Assembly: GCA_022453515.1 (NCBI GenBank) | Contig: JAJNNY010000037.1 | Coordinates: 299,820-363,819, forward strand | Length of the DNA stretch: 64,000 bases | Reading direction: 5' to 3' | From: Astrocystis sublimbata | Taxonomy: Eukaryota > Ascomycota > Sordariomycetes > Xylariales > Xylariaceae | Part shown: positions 50,156-64,000 of the stretch, in pieces | Position numbering within the stretch: the stretch's first letter is position 1 | How the letters are laid out: every line of letters starts with the position of its first letter | The notes under the pieces: generated by a model | Seen by the model: only the letters and a program-made list of their open reading frames with translations | The model's database searches: none | What the model was told of the DNA's origin: nothing | Made by a program: the position numbers and the translations under genes

Positions 50156-52959
50156 ATGGCGTCGCCATCCAGTTCTGACGAGGGAGAGATCGTGGAGAGC
50201 CGTGGGGGAAACTTGAAGGCAACTTCACTGCGTCAGTTTGATGGACATGGTGTTGACCGTATCGACAGAACTCGAGCTAGAATATCACGCTCAAGATCCC
50301 CAGAGAATGCCAACGGCTACAGTCAACAACGCTCGGACGCGTCGCGCCGAAGCCGCTCGCCCCGCGGCCTGAAGCGGCCGCACGATGATCGTTATCGTGA
50401 TCGTGACGCCCATCGCGGGGGTCGCCTAGATCCCGACCCCCGCCGCTTCCAGGTTCACTACGAGGACTCTCGCGACAGCTACCGCCGGGGTGCGCGTCTT
50501 CCCTACGATGACGAAGATCGCCCGTCGTCTCGCTCATCGACCGCCAATCTCTCCTACGACGACAAAGATCGGGACTATGCCCGCGATCGGCCCATGGATC
50601 GAAGCCAAGATCGCAACTGCTATTCCGATAAGCGACCGAGAAACCGAACTCGATCCCCGTATAGTTCAACACGCGGAGCAGGCCGAGGCCAAGATCGGGA
50701 CCGAGATCGCGGCGAATATGCACGACGAGATATCGATCAAGGTCGGCGAAACGCTAATCGAAACGGCAACGAATTTGTCAGGTCAAGTCACCACCAGAAT
50801 AGCCCACGCCATGTTCGTGACTTCCCAGATACTTCTAAACAAAGTTCTACAGTCAAGGAGACAGGTACTGCGTTATCTAACGGCGATACTGCCGCCAAGG
50901 ACAACACGTCGAAAGCGCCTGAACCCGAGAATGGCGTGGAAGAGGAAACCCCTGTCGATATTGAAGCAGAAATAGAGCGCCGTCGTCGTCGCCGTCAAGA
51001 GATCCTTGCCAAGACGACGCGAGCTACACCTACATCCATGCTGGTGCAAGCCCTACAGACCTCGACCTCCGAAAAAGCCAATGGCTTATCGCCGACTACC
51101 GCTACGCGAGGAAGCACGCCAGTAGCTACTGAAGCCAACACCCCCCAATCCGGTGAGTTCTCATTTGATGGTATTATGAGAATCTGCTCTATTTACTGAC
51201 ACGACATCATAGCTGTTTCGTCTCCCCGTTCACCGAACGGGTTATCACTCGCACCGCTTGATCTTGCTAATGACCGAGAGCTTATCAATACTCATGGCAA
51301 CCAGAGGAACGGCGACGACGAGGACGGGCCCTCTGCGGCTGACTACGACCCAACAGCGGACATGATGGAGGACGAGTTGAGGGATGAGCGTCGACACGGC
51401 CATGTCGGTCCGCACGGGGAGATTCTGCATCCGGAAGAGAAAGCCGAAATACCACCAGTACACGAAGAGCAGAACTCTAAGAAACCAACTGCCGACGACG
51501 ACGACGATTTTGACATGTTTGCTGAGGACTTCGACGAAGACAAATTTGTAGCACCGAAGACAGCCAAGTTTGACGCCACTGCGGATGACCGTAAAGATCC
51601 TGCTGCCCTAGCACTGCCGAACGGAGGAGGCATCCTGGAAGGCGACGACAAAGACGGTTATTACAAGATTCGTATTGGCGAGATCATGAATGGCCGGTAT
51701 CAGGTCCAATCTACACTGGGCAAGGGCATGTTCTCGGGCGTCGTGCGAGCTGTCGACATCACCAACAAGAAGCTTGTCGCTATCAAAATGATGCGAAACA
51801 ACGACGCGCTGAGGAAGGGAGGCTTTACCGAAATCGCAATCTTACAGAAGATCAACGATGCTGATCCTGAGAACCGCAAGCATATCGTAAAGTTTGACCG
51901 TCACTTCGAACACAAAAGCCATCTCTGTCTCGCTTTCGAGAACCTCAGTCTGAATCTGCGCGAGGTGCTGAAGAAGTTCGGCAACAACATTGGTATAAAT
52001 CTGAGTGCGACGCGTGCCTATGCCCATCAAATATTTGTTGCGCTGGCTCACCTTCGCAAGTGCAGTATCGTACATGCCGATCTCAAACCAGACAATATCC
52101 TAGTAAGCCTCTGAATATCCGCCATCCGCCATTGCCAACTAACCTTCTGTGCAGGTCAACGAGACCCGCAACGTGCTCAAACTTTGTGATTTGGGTACAG
52201 CCATTGATCGATCTGATGCTGCGACTGCACACACCGAGATCACGCCCTACCTAGTCAGCCGATTCTATCGCGCACCGGAGATCATTCTAGGGATGCCATA
52301 CGATTATGCCATTGATATGTGGTCCATCGGGTGTACCTTGTACGAGCTGTATACCGGAAAGATCTTGTTCGCGGGCGACAGCAATAATCAGATGCTGAAG
52401 GCCATCATGGAGATTCGAGGCAAGTTCAGCCCGAAGCTGTTCAAACGTGGCGAACTATCACACCAACATTTTGATGAGTTGGGAAACTTTGTCAGCGTCG
52501 AGCAAGATAAGACGCTAGGAAAGGTATGTGCCGTTCTTTTGCCTTTGCTCGTTTCTTCTGTTTGGGAAAAGTCATACGAGAGAGCGTCTTCTTTACTCAT
52601 GAGTTGGCACTACGCCCTCATTTGTCTTGGGTCGCTCTCATCTTGTTGTATTTGATCATCACTTTCTCTCCGCCCACTACCTCTACACACTGCTTGGGTC
52701 AAATTATCTTATTACATGATCGAAACTGACTTGAATAATACAGACAACTGCCCGCACTCTTACCATCGTCAAGCCTACCCGTGACCTGCGTACGCGCTTG
52801 CTGGCTGTCTCCGGCGGTATGACCGATACGGAGTCGAGAGATCTCAATCATTTCATTGACCTCCTGGAACGCTGTCTTGCGCTTAATCCTGACAAGAGAA
52901 TTACCCCCTCGGAAGCCTTGAAGCACCCATTCTTCTTGTCTAGGGGAGCTTTGAGATAA
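50156..52959 (+). CDS. prp4: PRP4-type serine/threonine kinase of the spliceosome, intact copy
   Basis: Four exons: 50156-51152, 51213-52102, 52155-52523 and 52744-52959; total 2472 nt, 823 residues, with all junctions GT..AG and in frame. The first 240 residues are rich in Arg, Ser and Asp (RSRSP, SRSPRG, YRDRD), like an RS domain. ERRRRRRQEILAKT at about residue 290 is a PRP4 family hallmark, followed by acidic stretches. The kinase domain starts near 494: LGKGMFSGVVRAV, VAIK with the catalytic Lys near 524, HADLKPDNIL at 620-629, CDLGTA in place of [28 protein letters not shown], and a final LKHPFFLSRGALR. PRP4 kinases phosphorylate Prp6/Prp31-type tri-snRNP proteins to activate the spliceosome in the nucleus. 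It is normally single-copy; here a mirrored second copy exists. Confidence 0.95.
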
Positions 52960-55900
52960 GAACCGAAAAATAGTGCATCGGTGTTACGATTACTTGGGGA
53001 TAGAGGTTTACAGTTGATTAGCCACTGCGCTATTGTGTTAATTGGACTATTTGACAAGACGTGGGTTGCATCTCGCAATCCACGACGAATGCGCAAAAGT
53101 ATTGGCAAGCTACAAAAGACTGATTGCTGCGAGAGCCAGCTGACAAAGATACACTATTAATATTATTATTAATAGGTTTTCCAACGAGGGATGGTCTTAA
53201 TGATAAATTAAACGAGTCAGTAAATAGGAATAAACTGCGATCAGATAGACGCAGGAATCAACAGGAATCATACACCAGTGTCCATCGCATGTTTTGAAAT
53301 TCCCCCCTCTCTTCGAACTCTAGTGTGAGATGCATCATATACTGACTGAGCGTTGTGGTTATCGGGTATCACAGGTTATTACAGTGGTCTCTCTGGGTTA
53401 CCTGGTCGTAGGCTGTCATATCGACTGGATCCGGTGATGTGAACGAGCTCATGAGTCCAATGCATACTGGAAAGAATACAGCAGCTGATGAAACATCTCT
53501 TCCCAGACCGCCAGAGAATGGGGAAAATTCTATCACCTCGTGGTTTCTTAGTAGTACATGATACTCCCTTACCACGTCATCGGCCAGTCGGCCCGTCATT
53601 CGTTCCTGGTACTGTATTACCTAGCCCTTACCTACCCAACCAGCTTTAGGAAGGGAGACTCGGCATTTCTCTCGGATGGGGCCGGGATGGTCTGTCCCAG
53701 GACAGTGGCACCGGGATATCCGTACGTAAGGGATGCTCATCACAAGCTGACAACAACTAGTTGGACACAAGGGCGAGCAGGTGGAATTCCGTCGGTTAGC
53801 CTATCAGTAAAGTGATAGTGTTAAGGAGGCAAATAGAAACATGAGCAATGAAGTATCGGCTAGACGAAAACAAAGGATAGGGATAGGGATGGAGATTCGG
53901 CTGCTGCGGCCGGATTGTTCCCGGGTGATGGTGATGAGTGATGGGTATTGGATGAAACTACTACTTATCTGTGTCAAGCAAGACACAAGGGCAGATGGGG
54001 CGAGACTCGTCGATTAGCCTACTGGTCATTAAACTAAATACATACGTACACTCGAACAAAGGACAGATCGCGCGACTTGACCGCCGTTATTTCGGCCAAC
54101 TCGCTCGGCTGTTCCCGGACGTTGGATCCCGGGGCTGTGGTGCCGGATACTCGGCTTTCTTTCTTACCATGTCAGGTTAGATGGTGTGTAGGTATAATGG
54201 AGGTTAGATGAGGTAGTTGGATTGCATGAATGGAAGTAGAATAGTGGCTGTATGGATGGATAACAGGAACAAAGGCGGACTGCGGAGTTGGAACGCTTTG
54301 TGTCAGGCAGCTATCGAGGGGTTACTTACACAAACTATAACAAAAGGACAAGATCGCATAAGATTGACCTAGATGGTGCGGTGCCGAACGGGTGGGATAT
54401 TCATTTTCAATTATCAGTCAAACGCCATATCTTCGGGAAAGGGGGGCGATAGTGGGGATGCCGATGGCTGGATCGAGTTTGCTCCATTGGGTCTCCTTTG
54501 TTGCTTTAATTAATTCTGTGATAGGTAGGTGAGTAATATCTGCTCGCTTCTTGAATCAAGGAGTTTGTATGATTCAATTGAGTGGCCTTTTGTGCTTGTT
54601 TGTGCTTGTGGTCGGTGTTTGTTGTCGGCATCTACATGGAGTCGATGATGTTGATATCTCCGAGATTGAACTTCCGGCGCAATGACTATAGTGTCGCCGA
54701 GCGATTTGCTATTCGGTGAGAAAGGGATTCTTAAGTCACCGTGGGGAAGAGGACATCATGGTTTTCGTGATTGTATTTCCTGATTATGCGACCTCGTGCT
54801 ATGAGTGATGTCATGCTATACGGAAGCTGTGTGATCAGTCTCGTTTCCTAAGAGCAACTGCGCCTCAAACACGTCCTTGTATGATTGTGACATCTTGTGT
54901 ATCTACTGGTATGGTGTTTTTCAAGTGTATTAAGCTCTTGAAACATCATGCCGATAAACATAGTGCAATATCTCGACAATATAGGTTTTCGTCATCCCCG
55001 AATTAGGGTAAGGAGGATGATGAACCATCGGTAATTGAACACACCTTTAATATCATGCCGTAGGTTACAGTTTAATGCTAATTATCAACAAAGCTGACGT
55101 GATGGGCCACGTTGTTGAATTGTATATTGAATCTATGTTACCTCATGATATATATAAGCTGTTGTGTGAGTGATGGTCCGACAGCAATAGCAGCGGCCTG
55201 ACTCTGTACGCCGGCGCAATGTCTTGTGATTGCTTGTCTACTCAAAAATTGACAGGCTTGTACTTGTGTTTGATTACCACAGTCGGACATGGTGTTTGAA
55301 TTGATTCACTTTTACTGGCCAATGCATTTTGCATGACAAGCTTTTGACCTCAGTTTCACCGCATCGTTGGTAATACCGTCGGGATATCTATTTTAGTTTA
55401 TTTGATGACCTGGCCGTTTCCGCGCCTGAGTATGTTGATTGTCGTTGTCGGACAATGTAGCATTTCGCCATGTTCTACCGAGATCTCGGGAACCGAAAGA
55501 CACTGCGCATTACAAACTGACAAGTTTGACAGGCTTTCTATCTGAGCGGCTTCGTGGCTTCATCCTTCGCCACAATCCCATGTTCCTTCGGGATTCTCGA
55601 AAGTCTCACATAACACACTTCTATTCCCGAGTCGTCTGTCCACAAACAATGCCTGGGCTTAGACATGCGTAGCTAAGTGTAGTATCGTACAGGCGTCTAC
55701 TGATCCAAGGGACCGCCCGACCCAACCCCTTTACGTCAGAACGATCATCGTTTTCATCATCGCGGAATTAAAATTGTCCTTGTTTGCTTTTCTCACTTGT
55801 GGCCATGTGGCATTTAGCTAAGAGGTCTGGCTTTGTTTGTCTCGCCAAAAGAGCGCTGGGTGAGACATCGCATGAAGTCCATTGACGTTGAGATGACCCA

Positions 55901-58900
55901 AGATCCTTAAAATTAGATACAAACTCGGCCGAAAACCGAGAACAGCGATCCCTTCGGACGAAGTTTTTTCATGGAACAACGACCCTTTTTCGAAATGTTG
56001 TGGCTTTCGCATCATAGTGTCTAGTTCAGCTGCGGTGCGTGACCAATACTTAGAGGTCAGCCACGATGTACAAGTACAGCTTGTCAAAGTGATTTGCTGT
56101 CTTGTAATTGTAGAACATGATGTCGGGAGGACCTTCCTATTTTAGAGTGGAAACTCCTGACTAGCTGTCTGTCTGTTAGTATCACGTCTCACTGCTTTCC
56201 GTTGAACTTGACGATGTGAGCAGTACGCAACAATAAGGCAATGCCATCGAGGGATAGAACTGTCGCTACATGCGTAAATCTACGTTGTACCTAGTCTAGC
56301 TGTTAGCTCAGCGGGAAGCCAGAGTGTGGATCTGCCCTTGCGGAGTCGATATTTGAGGCATGGCATCGTATGGGCTTGTATGGTAGCTGAAGACCCCCTA
56401 TTTCCGAAATGAGATGAAAAAAGGAAGACGCCACGACAACAATTGCTGACGACGTCTCCCGCCCGCGTGTCAATCCGGATGTATCCTTCTAGTGTGGTTA
56501 GTAGAAAGAAACGCAAGCTTTTCTCGTTGCCTAGTCACGGGTTACACACGCACATCCACAAGTAAGACCTGAGGCGTAATTCACAGCAAAAAGGCTAACA
56601 TCACTCCGGCTGATCCGTGTGCGTTGTCACGAGGCTGTCAGTCAATAAGCCGATTTGTGGCAAATCAATGTTTCTAGACCCGAGCGCATCACTGGGGGAG
56701 TGATACATTGGCAGGCCCGATACACGACAGCACAGTACGACTCAGGTCGGTTTCTGTCGTTGATATTCATGCGTCAGCCTCCTCTACGGGAGCCGGCAGC
56801 ATGGCATTCGGGACCAGAGCATTACCGTCCCAGACAACAACATATATAGGGTCCCTGCCGGTAGCCGGAGGCGGGGTATTGGGAAAGCGTGAGACACAGC
56901 ATGAACTTGATATGATAGGCTACTTGATCAAGACGTTCTGCTCAGCTGGCCCGAGGCGGGCGGTGTTTTCTCTGACTGTATCTCTTTGTTTCCCCCCATG
57001 GTGTTTCGACCGGCAAAAATTACTGCGCAATATCTATCGAGGAGCAAGTGAAATATACCTCAGCAAACGTCGTGTGACCGCTTCATCCATACAGCATCGG
57101 ATGGGAGATGCTGACTGGCGGTCCCAGCAGGACGTCAGTACCCGTAACCCATAACACGCCTTCTATCTACGGGTGCAGCGGTATTCATTTACTAGTGGCA
57201 CAAACAAGTGGCGGATGTTTTTGATCATCACAAAAAAACAACCTTACCCTCAAAGCGATGTCTACGATAGCTCCACACCGATTGGGGGTGTGTATGTACT
57301 GATTGATCTACAGGAAGATGGTGAGTATGAGGCTATCAAACATGCGAAAGGGACGGGTGCCACATTCAATGATTCTCAGCTAAAACGCTGGGCGAAGTAT
57401 ACGCATAATGTTGGAAGGGCATCGAAGCTATTGTTCCTGTTAAGCCCCCATAGTCAAGAGACAGGAATAGCATCAATCCACAATACAGATCTGTAAGTCA
57501 TCCAAAAGCTGAGCGGTTGCCATCCTAGCGCGCGGCAGTTGATGGGCTGCAATCAAATGTGGCTTGTGGGGTTAAGTATCTTGCTGCCGACCGGTCGTAG
57601 TCCACGATATATAATTTTTTTCGTTGCCACCGACAGCCCCCCCTGTGCCGCATGCGAATATGCGTAGTATGCGGGCGGCCGAAGGAGGCTGACATGTCAG
57701 ATCGCGCCCCAGGACGCTGGCGGAACAGGCAGGTTCTTGCGTCATCGCATTTCTGACGGTTGATCATCGACTTGGAACAAAAAACCATCCTCACTCACAC
57801 ATCATGTTATCGCAACCTCACGGATGGAAAGGGGGATAGACACAGCTGCATTGGGGCTGAGAATAGATTAGTGGGTGGTTCAGGTCACATGCCTAACGTC
57901 TCACCCAGTCGGGGGCCTGTCCCAATATTGGCAGATCGTCGCTGCGTGTTCATAGAGACAAAGGCGATAAAGTAAAACACATTTTTGCGGTGATGTTCTG
58001 AGGCAGGACTGAGGAGTATAGCCGGCGCTTGGGTGAGGATCAACGTCATGCAGAGGTGTTTGATAGCCGAATATGCTACCCTTTCATCGCCCGATCTACG
58101 TACTGGGGAGTAAGCCTCCCACGGCACGAGAGATCCAATTCTCACATCAGCATCGCCGGCCATTGGGTGCGCTGGGTCCAATTGGCATGCTCCTCGCCTT
58201 CGGATGGTAGTATCAAAGAGAGTGTCAAGGCGCGCGCCTCTTATTGGGTTTGTACAGATTGAAGTTCAATCCGGGCCAGTTTTGATGACGAAGTCCTGCT
58301 GCAGGTGATACGGATTTAATTTTGTGCGTGTGTGTGATAGCAATTTCGGCGATATTGAGGCCATCGGCCATCGAACGAAGACTGCTAAGCATCCTATCAG
58401 CGGGAAAACTGCACACCCCTAGCATCCTAGGCAAGTACCGAAGGCACATTTCTACGCTTCACTCGATACCGGCGGTACCCTTCGTACATAGTATGACATG
58501 GTACGAGGAGCGAAGCTGTACCTCATCCATGCTGTTTCACACAAATGAGATGGTCCCTACTCCCTAGGCAGTGGAGCTGCTGCCGAAGGGTCGGATCTCC
58601 CAGCAGACCGGGCCCTTGACGTCAAATACTAAGGCGAAACAGGCAGTTGAGAACGATTCTGGTGATCCTGAAAAGACTAATATAGTGTATGCAACGGTTT
58701 GTGCGAGAACTACCAACGTGACGGTCTCGACGGTGACGGTGACGGCATGGCTGCACATCGCGGCCCTGCCGCGGGATCATGGTCTTTTCTTCACTGGGGA
58801 AACGATCTGAGTTTCAAAGGCGCTACCTGACATGTACTATGCAAGGCAATTAGTCCGCCAGATCAGCAATGAGAATACTCGTACACCTTGTCTTGTCGCG

Positions 58901-61900
58901 CCGGAACGCTGACACTCGCTGACCGTCGTCTCTCATGCCCATTGAATATGTACAGTCGCATGCTGGGGGGGCTGGGTACTAACCCCAGCAGAAATGTAAA
59001 TGCGTGTATGCCTTCTCGGCGTTCAAGCTCACAATAAGATAATCAGTATACTACTGCAATATGGAGCATCGTAGTTTCGGCGTGCGGCGGCACAGGGCTT
59101 TCTTTGTGGGGATAAGACGAGAATGTTTGATCTTCTCTTCTCTTTTTAGTGCGATGGAAAACAGTTTGAGAAACGTCTGAGATATCGGACGACCTCGTTG
59201 CTGAGGCCAATGTCTCGGATGTTTCCTTGAGCTGGATAACCAGGTATTCACATTCTGGATCAAACCGTCGTGTAAAGAGGATCATTACGTATGTTGTTCT
59301 GGACGAGTCCAAGTAAGGAGATCAGTGATGTGTATGTGCGCGGCTCCATTTACTACACTATGCATGTATTAGAGAGAGGTATGTGATGGAAACAGACGGT
59401 TGATCCTCTAAGGTTGTTCGATAAAATGTTCCATACAGGGACATTGTCGTATTCTAGATACATGTACGCATATGAGGTAGGCAGTTAAGTTGCTTGGTAA
59501 CAAATGGTGACAAGCACTGTTACAGCGCGCACAGGGCACAGGGCACAGGGCACAGGGCAGGGGACCTCGCCGACTGGGGCCAATGGCAATTGCTAGTGCG
59601 AATACGAGTAGCCTAAACGAGTAGGTAATCGGAAGGATCGACTATCCACCCAGCGAACGGCGGTGAGTTTCACACACCCTTCATCGTCGGCCTCATTACT
59701 ACCACCTACCTATACTTCCCAACATGTAATGTATACAATTAATTCATGTGTTACCTACTTCCATCAGCCTCACCGAGCGAGTATTGGCTATGGCGGCCCC
59801 AGACAGCACCCGGGACTGGTCTCATAAGGCGATAACAGCCCCTAAAAGCTTCCCTACCTGCATCAGGTCTTCTCACGACAAGCTGGCAGCGAATGGATCG
59901 TCGGCTTGATTATGAGGTCCTGTTTGTTTATTTTGTTTCATTCACATGTGAGTAATAATGTGGTTCATTACTGTACGGTTCCAAGCAGGCAGGCTGGCAT
60001 TACCGTATCATCGTAGGGATTAATTGCACATTGCATACGTAGGAATTGCAGAGAGCGACAGCAGGAAGAGTGTGATTCACTCATCACTCATTCGCTTGCG
60101 TCGGTCAGCTCTCCATATCTCAGAATCCATGATGGATCTCATGTCAAAGGACCCGCACAATCGCTCTGTGCAGGCAGTGCTTTGCGCAGCTCATTGGCCG
60201 CTTCATCCGTGCCTCCGGCGGGTTGGCGGTCGCCCCCCCCGGCTCGGACAGCCTCACTTCTCGCCAGGATGCGTGGTCATGTCGAACCAATTTATGACTC
60301 CTTGCAAGGCTGTTGCATGCGACGCGGGCGAAAGACCTGAACTTGTCTCTCACTCCCACCCTACCACATCGGAGATCATCGTGGTTCATCTTCGGTGGCC
60401 AATCGCCAGTAACGCCAGGTAGCGGTAATCATAACACAACCGCACAGAGCAGAAAGCCCTGCATTTACCTACCTGCAACCCAGACAGAAACCCAGGAAGC
60501 TGAGACTCCCACCGGCGAATCAAGGCCTCGGGTGGCTGGTGCAGGCGCCATTGGTGAGATACGCAGTCCCTACTATGTGGTATGCGAGACGGCATACCCG
60601 CCCATACTACATACTATGCGTACCTATGCGCTGACGTGCCGCTGCTTGTGACTATTGGCAAATAAAACACAGGCTTTGACTAGTTCCTGCTGGCTGGGTT
60701 CCAGGTGGCTCTGGCCGCCATCAAAGCGAGACGCACATTTCATTCATTGCCGCTGACCGAGAGCGCTAGCTATCGCCAATTTACACCAATTTACCTACTT
60801 GCCTGCTTGCCTACTACGTTGTTGCGTGTGCTCAGTAGTGCCGCCGGTGCGTGCTCGCTCCCACGAAATTGGACGCTCCAGACCAGGTAAGTTAGGTACG
60901 CATGGCCGATAGTGCAGGAAAGCGTACATCTTAGTTGGTAATGGCTGCGAGGGTACCTGCTCTAGCGAGTGGCTCGAGTGGCTCGGTTGGTACGGTAGGC
61001 CTCACGATGGATCTCCCCCAGGCAAGATGAGTTATTATGGTGCTAGCTCGGATTGAAAACTGAAGGATGGATAGGCGATCCTCATAACCGTCCGTCCAGT
61101 GTACGGAGTAGTAGATGGAGGAAGATCTGAGAAAGATGGCACTAGTGTAGCGAACTCATCTGAACTTTGCAGGCACTAGGATTGCTCGGATTCCTAGATG
61201 ACGAGGCGTACGTACATCGTATCTTGCAACAGGCGAGACAGCTCGACAGGCCTCCTGGGTCTTTGTCCCGGGTCCTAGGATGGGGACAGGAATTGGATGG
61301 ATCAGGACAATGTGAGTCTCAGAAACCTCGTCCCACAACACACGACTTCATGCGCCCCAGCGAGAGAGATAGTCGCTAGTGATAGTGATATGGGCTGGAG
61401 AGTTACGAATAGCTGATCCATGGCTTGAGCCTTGTACGCAGAAGGGCAAGATTGCGATTTCACAACGACACTTCCTCTGCCCTTGTCCTTTCGCCTCTCT
61501 TTCAAACATGTCACATACTTTTCCCGGTTGCTTGCACCACGGTAACATTGTAGCACTAGGCCAGCCAGTTGTTTGGTGGTTAATTATGACCTTGGATTGA
61601 TTATCAATCAACAGGTGGCGTTGACAAGGACTGACCGATCTGATTGGACTTGTTACACTTGTGCGAACAACATATAGTCGGTCTATATGGCATGGCGCTC
61701 CTCCAAGCCAGCAAAATGTGCCAAAGATATCGTAATATCTATCGCACAAAGTACTGTAGTTGAGCGCGGCGGTGCATCTTTCCATTACATTGCGCCCGAC
61801 AGACCTCCGGAGATCTGCACTAATCGCAGTCTAGGCAAAGAAGTAAAACTATGCGAGTCACGGGCGTGTGGATTATGACGATTCGTCCAGGCAGGCAGTG

Positions 61901-63293
61901 ACAAGGAGGACAGCACTAACAAGGTGAAAGGATGGTGGAGTGTCAGCAGCCACTCACCAAGTCTTTGAACTCGTTGGTCGTCCTGGCTGGGCAAAGCTCC
62001 TGGAAGCTCTATGGACCGGTCACACGCAACGCCCCCCCTTTTTTGATTCTTTCACTCCATCTTCATTTCTCTACGCTTCTAGTGTAGGTAGCAGACACTA
62101 CCACACACATCAACGCCCACTCTCCGCCCGCTGCCTGCTCTTGTTTCTTTGACAGGGGCTGAGTGGCCAGTCCGAGCCTGTCGAGCCTGTCTGACTTCTC
62201 GAGATCCCTGCTAGTCAGGGTGTGGTATTAAATATTGGACATGGCTCGTGGACACATCGGCACACGCCTCCACCGCGCTAATAAGCATCTCCGACTAATA
62301 ACAGCGAGTGACTGAGTGGATCCAGCTATTTTCGTGTGTCAGACAAGATCCTTGCCTCGCTTGCTCGTAGATTGCAAGGCAAAATTCGGGGTGTAGGAAC
62401 ATCCTCACTCACATACGCTCGCCGGCCTCGATCCTTGCCTGTCTTTGACAAGCCCATCCGTTCGTTCCTCGGAGGTGGAGTGCCCCCAGAAGCATAGACC
62501 CAATCCTAAGACATTTCTCGCCTGGTCTCCCTGCGCCAGTCAGTGAGTCTTCTCTTCCTTCTCCAGTCGCAGCGCCCAACAGTGTGTCCACCCGTGCCCA
62601 CACTAGCCAGCAGGCCATGGGATCGCACGTCGTCTTTACGGCTAGCGCTCGTCGATTTTTTTTGTATTATAATAGAATAGCGCAGGCGTACGGATGTGAA
62701 GGCAAGACAAGGGTGGATGTGGATACATAAGTGGATGTTTATTACACACACGGTAGCGGGACTGTCGACTCACCCGCTCACCAAGCTAATATGCTAGCCA
62801 AGGTAAATGGTTGAGCCATCAACAACCCAAGACAGACCCTGGTCGATGTATCTCTATCGGGAGTACCTACTGCTGAGCATTGATATCTGAATATCTACAT
62901 CAGTCTCCCACCAGCCGCACCAGAGCGTGTGGGAGTTGCTTCAATCTTCACACCACGTCTCGCTCCTTTAGGCCTCACAATAATCACCACTTAGCACCAT
63001 CACGACTGCGCCTGGGAACCCGATGATAGCTCCTTGAGTTATCTTCCCCCCCTTTCCCCTCTAACCTTCTCCCGCCGACGTGCCGGTTGCCCTGAACTCC
63101 CAGCCGTTTGGTTTCCTTGGACACGCCTGGATATTCGACCCAAGGATCTTTCCCGTGGATTTTATTTGGCCGTGGATTCGGTAGAAGACATTTGTTTTTT
63201 CAATAGAACATATTGTCTGCTCTTGTTTCCTTTTCACTTCAAGGTAGCCAGCCAACCAGGAATTTCTGGAAGGACCATAGACCAGAGGATACC
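52960..63293. other. Gene-poor part of the right arm
   Basis: Mirror of 35526-45858, with the same content: one weak two-exon candidate (56801-57496), the heptamer repeat at 59531-59558, and otherwise no supported gene. The last kilobase should hold the promoter of the right-arm copy of the Ran1-like kinase. Confidence 0.4.
56801..57496 (+). CDS. Weak candidate two-exon gene, right-arm copy
   Basis: Exons 56801-57133 and 57179-57496, 216 residues, mirror of 41324-42019. The 45-bp putative intron starts GTCAGT, ends TGCAG, and contains the only in-frame stop. No recognised domain. It adds no independent evidence, because the arm is a copy. Confidence 0.25.
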
Positions 63294-64000
63294 ATGAATA
63301 ATGCAGCAGTATACGGATACCACACGCCACCGGCATCTCCAACATACGACGACGGCAAACCCGTCTACATGCAACAACCATTCGCACAATACACTCCAGT
63401 TGCGCCAGAGGAGAGGTTGGGCAAGTTCCTAGGGGAGAGCTTGCAATTAATAAAGATCATTGGCACTGGCGCCTATGGCGTGGTGTATCTGGCCGTCGAC
63501 ATCACCACCAGGATCCAATATGCCGTCAAGACGCTCAGCAAGTTTAACGCCGATGGATCCCCACTGGACAGACGACAGCTAGCCTTCCAACACCGAGAAC
63601 TCCGACTTCACTACCAGGCCTCTGCTCATCCTAATGTGGTTTCCATGCACAAGATTGTCGATGACCCCGATTGTATCTATGTTGTTCTTGAGTATTGTTC
63701 GGAGGGAGACCTGTTCTTCAACATCACCGAGTGTGGCCAATATGTCGGCAAGGACGATATGGTAAAGAGTGTTTTTCTGCAAATCCTGGACGCCGTTGAG
63801 CATTGCCATGCATTGGGGATTTACCACAGGGACCTGAAGCCGGAGAACATTCTTGTCTCGAACCAGGGAGCTACCGTGAAGTTGGCAGACTTTGGCCTAG
63901 CTACTGCCAACGAACGATCCGAGGACTATGGCTGTGGCTCGACATTCTACATGTCACCAGGTAGGATCCCTCCTCCAATACCAACCCGCTGTCCTCGTGG
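63294..64000 (+). CDS. Ran1/Sks1-like protein kinase, right-arm copy, cut by window end
   Basis: Exon 1 (63294-63960, 667 nt) is complete and encodes the N-terminus and the kinase domain as far as the activation segment (GSTFYMSP), including IGTGAYGVVY, HRDLKPEN and DFGLA. The 5' splice site GTAGGA follows at 63961, and the window ends in the intron. As far as compared it is identical to the left-arm gene (33974-35525). Whether exon 2 is present beyond 64000 shows whether the duplication includes the whole gene. Confidence 0.93.
   Translation, partial: MNNAAVYGYHTPPASPTYDDGKPVYMQQPFAQYTPVAPEERLGKFLGESLQLIKIIGTGAYGVVYLAVDITTRIQYAVKTLSKFNADGSPLDRRQLAFQHRELRLHYQASAHPNVVSMHKIVDDPDCIYVVLEYCSEGDLFFNITECGQYVGKDDMVKSVFLQILDAVEHCHALGIYHRDLKPENILVSNQGATVKLADFGLATANERSEDYGCGSTFYMSPGRIPPPIPTRCPR

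Larger units (their letters stand above)
49409..64000 (-). repeat. Right arm of giant inverted repeat
   Basis: Reverse complement of the left arm, beginning with no spacer at the dyad axis and continuing to the window end. The last base mirrors position 34819, which lies inside the intron of the Ran1-like kinase gene. Only homopolymer-length differences from the left arm were found, at 52290-52292, 54036-54038, 54271-54273, 54454-54457, 56285-56286 and 61561-61562. Confidence 0.98.

Overview
This window looks like nuclear DNA of a filamentous ascomycete, most likely a Sordariomycete. Genes carry several short introns (about 50-260 bp) with GT(A/G)(A/C)G donors and YAG acceptors. They encode typical fungal proteins and lie between long non-coding stretches rich in palindromic motifs around GGTACCTA. 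No bacterial, viral or plasmid features were seen, and no tRNA, rRNA or CRISPR array.

Positions 1-34818 are single-copy sequence. In order they hold: a P-loop sulfotransferase-like protein with a C-terminal membrane anchor (154-1117, -); a 607-residue degenerate metallo-beta-lactamase-fold protein (5562-7385, +); a penta-EF-hand protein (8683-10307, -); a ChaC-type gamma-glutamylcyclotransferase with a 5-nt micro-exon (12583-14082, +); a small RRM RNA-binding protein (14810-15594, -); a large low-complexity protein with an apparent one-base frameshift (20040-22900, +); a CitE/HpcH-type lyase (22993 to about 24378, -); a secreted, cysteine-free protein with three Lys-Arg sites (26579-27208, +); and the start of the region carrying a Ran1/Sks1-like protein kinase (33974-35525, -).

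The dominant feature is a giant, nearly perfect inverted repeat. From 34819 onwards everything is mirrored about a centre between 49408 and 49409, so the right arm (49409-64000) is the reverse complement of 34819-49408, with essentially no spacer, and it runs off the window end. Both arms hold a copy of the spliceosomal kinase PRP4, of the Ran1-like kinase (truncated on the right) and of about 10 kb of gene-poor DNA. By comparing mirrored coordinates and translations I find only six differences, all single-base homopolymer indels. One of them breaks PRP4 in the left arm while the right copy is intact. The centre is an AT-rich foldback sequence with repeated TTAGTGACTAA-like palindromes. This is either a very recent inverted duplication nucleated at a foldback element or a long-read/assembly foldback artefact. 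The homopolymer-only differences favour the artefact, but the sequence alone cannot decide.

The genes do not form an obvious pathway or biosynthetic cluster. They are mostly conserved housekeeping genes (splicing kinase, RNA binding, calcium sensing, glutathione turnover) plus one secreted-peptide candidate.
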